Shown one piece after another: positions 55,247-62,521 of a stretch of DNA of 64,000 bases. Source of the stretch: PGYR01 sp041675005 (lineage in GTDB: Bacteria; Bacteroidota; Ignavibacteria; Kapaibacteriales; UBA2268); contig JBAYUQ010000016.1 of NCBI GenBank assembly GCA_041675005.1, positions 6,224-70,223 on the forward strand, written 5' to 3'. The translations under genes and the position numbers were made by a program. How positions within the stretch are numbered: position 1 is the first letter of the stretch; every line of letters starts with the position of its first letter. The notes below the pieces were generated by a model. That model saw only the letters and a program-made list of their open reading frames with translations, was not told the origin of the DNA and did not search any database.

Positions 55247-56140
55247 ATGGATGATCACAGAAAGTATTTAGACCCCAAAGCAACTGCTGAGCTAAAGGGC
55301 ATAGACCTAAAAGCACGTATGGTAGTCGAAGGTTTCATAACGGGATTGCACAAATCGCCGTACCATGGTTTCAGTGTGGAGTTTGCCGAACATCGCCCAT
55401 ACCGAGCTGGCGATGAGGTAAAAAACATAGACTGGAAGGTCTATGGGCGTTCAAATCGCTATTACGTGAAGCAATACGAAGAAGAAACTAATCTTCGTGC
55501 AACTATACTTGTTGATATTTCTGCATCTATGGGATTTGCTTCCGAAGGGCATATACCTAAAGTTGAGTATGCATCCTATTTGGCTGCATCACTTGGCTAT
55601 ATGATGATGAAGCAACGCGATTCTGTTGGGTTGGCACTTTACGATAAGGAAGTGAAGACGTATCTACCTGCAAAATCAAAACCTTCTTACTTGAACCTTA
55701 TTCTAAAGTCACTAGAAAGCATAGAGACATCTGATGAGACGCACACGGCAGCTGCTCTAGACCAATTAGCAGACCAGATAAAAAGACGTGGGCTGATAAT
55801 AATAATATCAGACTTATTCGATGATATAGAATCGATTAGCTCAGCTCTGAAACACTTCCGCCACAAAGAGAACGAGGTGATTTTATTCCAACTACTAGAC
55901 CCACGAGAACTAGATTTCGATTTCGGGCGCTCAGCTAAGTTCATCGACTTAGAATCCAAAGAGGAAATGGTAACAAACAGTCATCAGCTAAAAGAGTCTT
56001 ACCAAAATGCTATGCAAGATTTCATTAGTAAAATAAAGAATGTATGCTACAGTCAGAATGTGGATTACAACTTAGTAGTTACCTCAGACCCATTTGACAA
56101 GGCTCTCCGCGAGTTCTTATCTAAAAGAGCTAAGGTTTAG
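55247..56140 (+). CDS. DUF58 (vWA-like) protein
   Basis: A 297-residue DUF58 protein, usually part of MoxR/DUF58/Bat systems that assemble or chaperone metalloproteins and membrane complexes. The DUF58 signature is DWKVYGRSNRYYVKQYEEET; the vWA-like part has VDISASMGFASEG (about 90-102, a DxSxS-type MIDAS). The C-terminus is SDPFDKALREFLSKRAKV. The last 62 bp (56079-56140) recur at 59885-59946 and bound an inserted segment. No MoxR ATPase is in the window. The 5' neighbour is the dehalogenase-like gene. The frame is intact. Confidence 0.9.
   Translation: MDDHRKYLDPKATAELKGIDLKARMVVEGFITGLHKSPYHGFSVEFAEHRPYRAGDEVKNIDWKVYGRSNRYYVKQYEEETNLRATILVDISASMGFASEGHIPKVEYASYLAASLGYMMMKQRDSVGLALYDKEVKTYLPAKSKPSYLNLILKSLESIETSDETHTAAALDQLADQIKRRGLIIIISDLFDDIESISSALKHFRHKENEVILFQLLDPRELDFDFGRSAKFIDLESKEEMVTNSHQLKESYQNAMQDFISKIKNVCYSQNVDYNLVVTSDPFDKALREFLSKRAKV
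56079..56140 (+). repeat. Left 62-bp direct repeat (3' end of DUF58 gene)
   Basis: From TTACCTCAG to GGTTTAG. It matches 59885-59946 at 60 of 62 positions (differences at 56088 A/G and 56104 T/A). It is in frame with the DUF58 gene and includes its stop codon. Confidence 0.9.
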
Positions 56141-56202
56141 TAAAAAATTGCGAAAATAAATATTCGATTTATTGAATATCTCATTAATTAGATAATATCC
56201 TA

Positions 56203-56961
56203 TCAAACTAATTTAGATTTAAACTTACTGATTAAATACCATACAATTGGTATTAGTATTAGAATCCAAAAGATAGATATGAGGTTTGGATTTATGTAAA
56301 TCGGATTGTGTTTAATCAAAATAATTTCATGTGAAATATAAAAGAAAGTATTTCCAGACCAATGCATTATCCCAGTAATCCATAGATTTCCTGTAATTAT
56401 TAATGGAATTGTCAATACAACACCTAGCAAAAACAGATATACAAAAGTCTCAATTCCAGCATTTAGTCTGTAAATATGGTTTAATACATATATCAATGAA
56501 GAGATAATGATAATCAAACTAGAACTAATTTTGTTATTATAAAGACGAAAAACGGTACCTCTTGTTAAAACGTCCTCTGAAAAAGAAGAAAAGATTAAAC
56601 CAAAAGAAAATGGAATACCTGTTTTCAAAATATCAGTCCATAACGGAACTTTTGATATAGATTCTATTTCAAAAAATAATGAGAAAATGTACGGAAAGGC
56701 ATATAACATTACACCTAAAAATAACCCGATTAGTAGGTGTTTTATTCTAAATTTTGAGAATGATAACCCCCAAAAATCAAATCCATTTTTTTGATTCCAA
56801 TTTCCTAAAAGCCATGCTGATAGAAAAAAAAAGAATTGAAATATAAAAAACCCCTCGATACTATTTTTAAAAAGAATCATGTACTCTGCAGAATGATATA
56901 ACACAAACATTATTAGAAATGATATTGATATCTTCACTATGCCCAAATATTCCTTTTTCAT
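56203..56961 (-). CDS. CPBP family intramembrane protease-like protein (divergent motifs)
   Basis: A 252-residue membrane protein with about seven hydrophobic helices. CPBP (CAAX-processing and bacteriocin-processing) proteins carry EExxxR, FxxxH and HxxxN. Here they read SEDVLTRGT (Glu129-Asp130 ... Arg134), YVLNH (His162, with Tyr for Phe) and HWSGN (His200, Asn204). The second Glu of the first motif is Asp, and the first residue of the second is Tyr, so catalysis is uncertain, but the spacing is conserved. Its start codon (56961) is 28 bp from the stop of the upstream amidohydrolase-BamA gene (56990), so the two are probably co-transcribed. Confidence 0.75.
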   Translation of the reverse strand: MKKEYLGIVKISISFLIMFVLYHSAEYMILFKNSIEGFFIFQFFFFLSAWLLGNWNQKNGFDFWGLSFSKFRIKHLLIGLFLGVMLYAFPYIFSLFFEIESISKVPLWTDILKTGIPFSFGLIFSSFSEDVLTRGTVFRLYNNKISSSLIIIISSLIYVLNHIYRLNAGIETFVYLFLLGVVLTIPLIITGNLWITGIMHWSGNTFFYISHEIILIKHNPIYINPNLISIFWILILIPIVWYLISKFKSKLV

Positions 56962-56989
56962 TATTCAATTTTCATAATATTGATTAATA

Positions 56990-59677
56990 TCAGAATGCTT
57001 CACCGAAAGTGAAGAATACTCCATTTTGGTCTTTCGCAATACCATAATCGAGTCTTAATACAACATTTGAATTAATTGAAAAGCGAACACCTCCACCAAA
57101 AGTTACTAGTGTTTTATCAAGACTTTTCTCACTAATATCACCTTCATCAATAAAACAAACCCCTGAGAACTTCTTATACAATGGGAATCTGAATTCAGCT
57201 TGTGCAGAGTAAAACAAATCACCTCTGAACCTATTAGTATAGTAACCTCTTAAACGCTCTGCTCCACCTAATGTATAGCGGAACATATATCCTGGATTAC
57301 CAAATAAAGCACCTGCCGAAAAACGAGTAGCCAATACAAATTTAGAGTTATAAATATAATGAAAATATCGAAAGTCAGCTATAAACAAATTCGAGTTTAT
57401 GCTATTCGTTTGTCCAAGACTAGATACATTGATGTATTGTGCGGCACCATAGAAACCTAGCTTTGTGGAAATGGGGTTATCTCTAGTATCATAACTTAAT
57501 CCCATTCCTAAACCCAATGACGTCTCATTTGGCATTAGTCTTTCTATTAATTGGTTACCTTTATTATCTTCTAAATTAGTTTCATTTATGTATCTAAAAT
57601 CAGCAAATAACGAAGAGCGGAAGGCATCATTGAGTGAGAATGAAAATTCTGGTCGTATTAAAATTCTATCAGAAAAAAGTACTTTATAATTCGAAGAGTT
57701 TGTAGTGTCTAATTCACCATAATAATACTGCACAAAATTGTTAGCGGTTACTGGTAATTTGAAATCAACATTATTAAATATTTCAAACCTTTTGAAAACA
57801 CCCTGAATATTGAAATTTCCATTTGATGAAGCCATTATTTGTAAGTCTCCATAATTACCCGGTATTTTTAAAGGGAAAACGAACCCTGCACCTCCAAAAA
57901 TAAAACCTACAGTTGGATCATATCCAAACAACGGGCTAATTGTATAATCATAAGGTGAGATTGCTTCGCCTTCTTGTAACGATTCCAATGGGGCTATTCT
58001 ATCGTAAACTTTTTCGCCACTGATATAAGTTTGTAATACCTCCATATTATATAATTCCATTGGATTTGTAAAAGGAATATTTTGATTTAATATGATGAAG
58101 TCTGCAGCGTAGCCTTTTGATATTTTACCAAGAAAATTTTCCTCCCCTAGTACATATGCACCATTCGTAGTGTAAGATTGTATTGCTTCCGATACAGAAA
58201 TTGTTTTATTTGAAAATCCATTTATTTCACTCCCATCTGGAAACATTCCAGTTATATTTATAGCCATGTTCGAAAGTGGGCTTAGTCCATCAATACTTGG
58301 GTATTGTATAAAACTCGTGTCCATCCCATATGGAAAGTCACTTGTTAAAGCCCCATGTAAAATATTAAATTTTTGTCGTACATTTAATAAATCATCTTCT
58401 ATTAAGCTTACATTATTATTGCTGTATTCTTTAATAAGACTGGGATAATCGAAAGTTTGTGAAGCAAGAATAGTAACTGACGCGCCCAAATTGTGTAGTT
58501 GTTCTAATTGTTTTTCTGTACAATAACCAGCATGATCAATTACATGTCTGCGGTTATTATTTCTTGCACCTAAATCAATTAGTGCGTCAATTATATTTTG
58601 CAATCCTTGTTTTCCCTGAACATGAAATGCAAATGTGGTTTCAGGACTAAGGAGTAAATAGTTTTCAATTTCATTCTTGCTTAAGTACACTTCCCCACCT
58701 GGTTCTATATTTCCAGCGATTTCAATTGGAACAGATAACGACATGTCCGTAAATAACTTACTTAGATGATAGTGAACACGACTGTAATCATTTTGAGGCC
58801 CTATAAATCCAAGTTTTTTTAGTCCCATTGGCTCCATCAGATTTGTTGTTTGTGGAATACGCCCATAGCTTCTTGTCCAGATTCTCAATTTAAGGTTTCC
58901 ATCTCTTTGCATCGACTGATAAATCTTCATATTGTATGGAGAAAATGTGTTGTCACCTATGGTTGTGATGCCATAAGATAAGGCAAGTTCCTGACCAGTT
59001 AAAATAGCTTTTTCTAATGTCTTAAACTTATATTTTTCTCCAATATTCTTGAGTGCTTCCATTGCAGCTGCTTCCATTAGCCATCCGTTTAATTTGCCTG
59101 TTTCATCAAGTCCTAATAGACCATCAGCTATTTTAGTTTTTTCACTAAAGCCGAGTTTGTTCATACCTGCTGAATTGGCAATTGCTGCGTGACCACTTTT
59201 CAAAAAAATTATAACGGGGAATTCAGGGCTTATATAATCTAAATATTTTAACGGGTTTGATACCCCTAACAATGCATAAGAGGAAAGTTCCCTAGCCACA
59301 TAAACACCATCCGAACTATTCCCGAGAGTTTCTAATATTCTTTCCTCCAATGATACCGAATCTTTCACATCAACCAAACTGACTTGATTTAGACCTAAGG
59401 ATCCGTCTATAAAATGAATATGACTATCAATAAACCCAGGGATAATTGTCTTACCCATCAGATTTTCTGACTTTTGAAATCCGGCTATACGTTCATCTGA
59501 AATTGTATCACCTGTTTCAATGATGATTCCATTTTCAACAATAAAATAGCTTATATAAAGATTATTAGTATCGGAAGTGTAGATTTGACCATTATAGTAC
59601 AACATTGGTTGTGAAAACAGTTTAGGTGTTATACCTATCAAAAACATGAGGATAATTTGGTATTTCAATAGTCTCAT
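56990..59677 (-). CDS. Amidohydrolase fused to a BamA/Omp85-type outer-membrane barrel
   Basis: An 895-residue exported protein (signal MRLLKYQIILMFLIGITPKLFS). Residues about 25-570 form an amidohydrolase of the YtcJ-like family 3: IIPGFIDSHIHF (His86, His88), FAFHVQGKQG (about 350), RRHVIDHAGY (about 378) and SDFPYG (about 447) are the metal and active-site regions. SVSEAIQSYTTNGAYVLG and GYAADFIILNQNI are its C-terminal part. From about residue 580 begins a BamA/TamA-type barrel: FGYDPTVGFIFGGAG, LGMGLSYDTRDNP, the GGAERLRGYYTNRFRGD motif near 803-819, and a C-terminal F (VFFTFGEAF). Patatin- and metallophosphatase-Omp85 fusions are known; an amidohydrolase version is not one I know. The enzyme part would be exported through its own barrel. 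Confidence 0.85.
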   Translation of the reverse strand: MRLLKYQIILMFLIGITPKLFSQPMLYYNGQIYTSDTNNLYISYFIVENGIIIETGDTISDERIAGFQKSENLMGKTIIPGFIDSHIHFIDGSLGLNQVSLVDVKDSVSLEERILETLGNSSDGVYVARELSSYALLGVSNPLKYLDYISPEFPVIIFLKSGHAAIANSAGMNKLGFSEKTKIADGLLGLDETGKLNGWLMEAAAMEALKNIGEKYKFKTLEKAILTGQELALSYGITTIGDNTFSPYNMKIYQSMQRDGNLKLRIWTRSYGRIPQTTNLMEPMGLKKLGFIGPQNDYSRVHYHLSKLFTDMSLSVPIEIAGNIEPGGEVYLSKNEIENYLLLSPETTFAFHVQGKQGLQNIIDALIDLGARNNNRRHVIDHAGYCTEKQLEQLHNLGASVTILASQTFDYPSLIKEYSNNNVSLIEDDLLNVRQKFNILHGALTSDFPYGMDTSFIQYPSIDGLSPLSNMAINITGMFPDGSEINGFSNKTISVSEAIQSYTTNGAYVLGEENFLGKISKGYAADFIILNQNIPFTNPMELYNMEVLQTYISGEKVYDRIAPLESLQEGEAISPYDYTISPLFGYDPTVGFIFGGAGFVFPLKIPGNYGDLQIMASSNGNFNIQGVFKRFEIFNNVDFKLPVTANNFVQYYYGELDTTNSSNYKVLFSDRILIRPEFSFSLNDAFRSSLFADFRYINETNLEDNKGNQLIERLMPNETSLGLGMGLSYDTRDNPISTKLGFYGAAQYINVSSLGQTNSINSNLFIADFRYFHYIYNSKFVLATRFSAGALFGNPGYMFRYTLGGAERLRGYYTNRFRGDLFYSAQAEFRFPLYKKFSGVCFIDEGDISEKSLDKTLVTFGGGVRFSINSNVVLRLDYGIAKDQNGVFFTFGEAF

Positions 59678-60229
59678 TTTGTCAATTACATTTTAAGCAG
59701 AAAATTGAATGTTAATTTTAAAACCCAATTGGATAAGTCATTATTTTTAACATTTTGTTTAATAATTTAGTGACCAGCATATTGTCTAATATTCACAAAA
59801 ATAATAATATTCATTTTATTAACAATGAAATATATTTCCATTATCTAATTATACTTTCTGGCTTAGCTAAATTTAGCTCAAAATTTACCTCAGGCCCATT
59901 TGACAAGGCACTCCGCGAGTTCTTATCTAAAAGAGCTAAGGTTTAGATATATGCTATTCAAATCCTATCGGAGTTGTTGTGTTAGGTTGGTCATCAGTTG
60001 CTACTAATATTGAACTCCTACGGAGTTCTCCTGGACTCTTCGGACACTGCGTGCCCTCTCAAGTGACGAGAACTTTGTGTCCTTTGTGTGAAAAATTAGG
60101 AAAACAAATCTTCGTGGTCTCTGTGTTAAAATAAGTAATCTTGAGAAAGCCACGTCCTTTTGATTCCTCCTTTCACTTGGTTAGCAGAGAAAGAGATTTA
60201 CCAGCCGTTTAAGCTGCTTCACTGCGTTT
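59678..60229. other. Gene-free region: AT-rich cassette end, right repeat and dispersed repeats
   Basis: 59678-59884 is AT-rich and is the promoter-side end of the cassette, with the perfect palindrome AGCTAAATTTAGCT (59865-59878) six bases before the right repeat. 59885-59946 is the right 62-bp repeat. 59947-60229 carries another set of dispersed-repeat words (CTCTTCGGACACTGCGTG near 60035-60052, CCTCTCAAGTGACG, and TTTGTGTCCTTTGTGTG) close to those of 11650-11710. There is no convincing ORF. Confidence 0.6.
59885..59946 (+). repeat. Right 62-bp direct repeat (orphan DUF58 3' end)
   Basis: Copy of 56079-56140. An ORF from 59755 runs into it in the DUF58 frame and ends SGPFDKALREFLSKRAKV, but its upstream part is not DUF58, so the copy is an orphaned gene end. 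Confidence 0.9.
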
Positions 60230-61357
60230 TTATATAGCTTTCTGGAATATCCTATACGTTTTGTAAACTTCGCCTTTCATAGTCGTTTCTAACCCTCGTT
60301 TCATCATCTCGTTATCTTCCAAAATCCAAGATGCTTCTCCTTTTGGCATTCCCAATTCGAAGGCAGTTTCGCCTATTTCGTGGTATAGGACTGCGTCTAT
60401 CCCAGAAGATTGGTACTCAGGTAATACTCCTAGTACGATGATTCTGGTTAGGTCTATTTTCTTTTTCTTAGTTAGTAAACACCACACAGCTCCCAATATC
60501 CCGCCTTTCTTATTATAGATAAGCGATTGGTTGATGTCTGGTAGCGAGAGTGCGAAGCCAACTGGCTTGCCTTTTATCTCTGCTATTATTGTTAGCTTCG
60601 GCTCGGCTATTGTTTTCAAATCGTTAGCTAGGAAATCGAACTCCGCATCTGTCATCTTCACGAAACCCCAATTTGGTTGCCAAGCTGCATTGTATATTTC
60701 TTTCAGAGTTTTTACGTCTGCTTTGAATTGTTTAGCATCCTTGAAGTTCAACGCTCTTATAGTGATGCCCTTTCTATCTCGGACTATCTGCTGCATTCTT
60801 GTCAGCTTTTCGCTTGCGTAAGTATCATGATGCAAGATATATGCGAGTAAATCTTTTTCCTTTTTGAACCCGTAATTCTCTATTAATTGTTGGTAATACG
60901 GGGGATTATACGGCATCAGAATAACTGGTGGCAGATCAAACGCATCTACTAGCAACCCAACTTCGTCATTCGTTGATGGATTCACAGGGCCTCGTATATC
61001 TGTCATACCCTTACTTTTGAGCCATAGTACTGACGCATCGAATAGCTTGTCCGCTACTTCTTGGTTATTAGTGGATTCGAAAAAACCGAAGAATCCGACC
61101 TTGTCTTTGTGGATAGCATTATGATTATCATTAGTTATAGCAGCTACTCTGCCGACTATATCCTTACCATCGTAAGCTAGGAATAATTGTATTTCTGCAT
61201 GTTTGTAGAATGGATTCTTATCTTCATTAAGTAGCTTCATTCTATCCATTTTTATAGGTGCTACCCAATTCGGGTTACCCTCATAAAAATTCCATTGACA
61301 GTTGACGAACTTTTTCTTACCCGATGCATCGGTAACTTTTTTTATTTCTATGCTCAT
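60230..61357 (-). CDS. GNAT-fold acetyltransferase-like protein
   Basis: A 375-residue protein with a GNAT-like C-terminal part: RIIVLGVLPEYQSSGIDAVLYHEIGETAFE (about 303-332) is a variant of the acetyl-CoA-binding motif (RxxGxG is reduced to YQSSG-D), followed by WILEDNEMMKRGLETT. The N-terminal half (KDIVGRVAAITN and the GFFESTNN region near 90-97) is a second GNAT-like domain. Large two-domain proteins of this kind, without a known substrate, are common in Bacteroidota. It lies 1 bp downstream of the next gene, so the two probably form an operon. The substrate is unknown; acyl-CoA binding is inferred. Confidence 0.7.
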   Translation of the reverse strand: MSIEIKKVTDASGKKKFVNCQWNFYEGNPNWVAPIKMDRMKLLNEDKNPFYKHAEIQLFLAYDGKDIVGRVAAITNDNHNAIHKDKVGFFGFFESTNNQEVADKLFDASVLWLKSKGMTDIRGPVNPSTNDEVGLLVDAFDLPPVILMPYNPPYYQQLIENYGFKKEKDLLAYILHHDTYASEKLTRMQQIVRDRKGITIRALNFKDAKQFKADVKTLKEIYNAAWQPNWGFVKMTDAEFDFLANDLKTIAEPKLTIIAEIKGKPVGFALSLPDINQSLIYNKKGGILGAVWCLLTKKKKIDLTRIIVLGVLPEYQSSGIDAVLYHEIGETAFELGMPKGEASWILEDNEMMKRGLETTMKGEVYKTYRIFQKAI

Positions 61358-61358
61358 C

Positions 61359-62399
61359 TTAGTCCTCTATTTCCATTATGTTTGACCATTGTGATATATT
61401 TCTTCCATTTCTAGCACGAACGCGTACGTAATAGTGTCGTTCCGCATTTTCAGCATACATCTCGAATTTAGTAGTTTTACCCACGTCCATTAGCTCATAG
61501 TTTTCTACTAGAGTTATAAACTCTGGATCCAAAGCAACTTGAAGCTCATATACTTCAGCTCCTTTTACTTCTGTCCATTCTAATTCTATCGTTTCTTCTA
61601 AGTAATCAAAATCATCCATTTCGGGTGCTGCGAGTTTCATAGTTACTTCTCGCGGATTACCTGGACCAGGATTTATATTATAATTAATATACTCCTTATC
61701 ACCATTATAAGAATAAACTTGAAAATAGTAAGTCCCAAATTCTAAATTATCTATTTTAATAAACTCACTATAATCTTTACGTCCAGAAAAGAGTGAATAT
61801 GTAGCTCCATCATTTACCGCTTTACTTGTACCATATTTCAAAGATGGATGGTATGCCTCTCCATCGACTGGAGGTATTGGCGGCTTGTCTTTAGAAACTA
61901 GCAATAAGGAACCTTCTGAATTGATAGCGTCCTTCCAAGTTATAAATAGATGATCTGTATCAGTATTCTTGAAAATAATGCCCTCGGGGCTTTCTTGTGG
62001 CTCTGTGGCTTTGGTTAATGTACCGTGAAGCATAGTCGGTATATATTCTCCATTCACATATCTATATGAACGTAATATAAAATATGATTTGGGTAGTAAG
62101 CCTGTCAGTACTATCTTATCGTGTGAATTGTTCTTTCCAAGTATATAGTAAGTACTATCCGTTTGTTTCAACTTTCTTAGGTTCACTTCTTTTTGTATTG
62201 GTACTATACCTTCAGTTGGTAAAGTTCTAAGTACATCTATTTTTATATCGGGTTGTGTGTATGCGAATATAAAGATTTCATCTTTGTTCCCTTCGTAATC
62301 ATCTGGGTAGTATATCTCTAGTGATGTATCTTCTATATTTCTTAATTTCTGCGAGTAAGCACAGGTTACAAGCAATAATAATGCTATTATATATTTCAT
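61359..62399 (-). CDS. Exported fibronectin-like protein, unknown function
   Basis: A 346-residue exported protein (signal MKYIIALLLLVTCAYSQ). It is composed of beta-sandwich repeats: a first region (about 20-110, DTSLEIYYPDD ... GLLPKSYFILRSYRYVNG), a second (about 140-240, FKNTDTDHLFITWKDAINSE) and a C-terminal fibronectin type III-like domain (about 260-346, IELEWTEVKGAEVYELQVAL ... HYYVRVRARNGRNISQW). There is no catalytic motif. It is co-transcribed with the GNAT-like gene (1 bp apart). It may be a periplasmic or surface structural protein. Confidence 0.65.
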   Translation of the reverse strand: MKYIIALLLLVTCAYSQKLRNIEDTSLEIYYPDDYEGNKDEIFIFAYTQPDIKIDVLRTLPTEGIVPIQKEVNLRKLKQTDSTYYILGKNNSHDKIVLTGLLPKSYFILRSYRYVNGEYIPTMLHGTLTKATEPQESPEGIIFKNTDTDHLFITWKDAINSEGSLLLVSKDKPPIPPVDGEAYHPSLKYGTSKAVNDGATYSLFSGRKDYSEFIKIDNLEFGTYYFQVYSYNGDKEYINYNINPGPGNPREVTMKLAAPEMDDFDYLEETIELEWTEVKGAEVYELQVALDPEFITLVENYELMDVGKTTKFEMYAENAERHYYVRVRARNGRNISQWSNIMEIED

Positions 62400-62455
62400 A
62401 TCGCCATTAGTAATTTATTATATACAAATATACTTCTATTCGGAGAAAAATAAAA

Positions 62456-62487
62456 CAAAAAAAAATCCCGCCTTTTGAGCGGGATTT
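62456..62487 (-). terminator. Intrinsic terminator of the repetitive surface-protein gene
   Basis: A 9-bp perfect stem AAATCCCGC/GCGGGATTT (62463-62471 and 62479-62487) is followed on the minus strand by at least seven T. It lies 35 bp after the 62522 stop. Confidence 0.85.
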
Positions 62488-62521
62488 GAAATTTAATCTG
62501 TTTGGATAGCTTTTTATAAGA

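Larger units (their letters stand above)
56079..59946. mobile_element. Putative integrated cassette bounded by 62-bp direct repeats
   Basis: The two 62-bp repeats start 3806 bp apart and enclose two minus-strand genes, a CPBP-like membrane protein and an amidohydrolase-BamA fusion. Outside the repeats the flanks do not match (56141 onward differs from 59947 onward). The pattern resembles an element that inserted at the 3' end of the DUF58 gene and rebuilt that end. No integrase or transposase lies between the repeats. The repeats are longer than a usual transposase target duplication and closer to an att core or to a short recombination duplication. Alternative: a non-mobile tandem rearrangement. 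Confidence 0.5.

Noticed and set aside
59755..59946. A 63-codon ORF ending in the DUF58 C-terminus as a real small gene
   Set aside because: Its upstream part is unrelated AT-rich sequence; only the last 18 codons match DUF58, because of the repeat.
56079..59946. Insertion sequence or transposon call for the cassette
   Set aside because: No transposase or integrase was found in any frame, no terminal inverted repeats of usual kind, and a 62-bp duplication is too long for a standard target site. Only a cautious mobile-element label is given.
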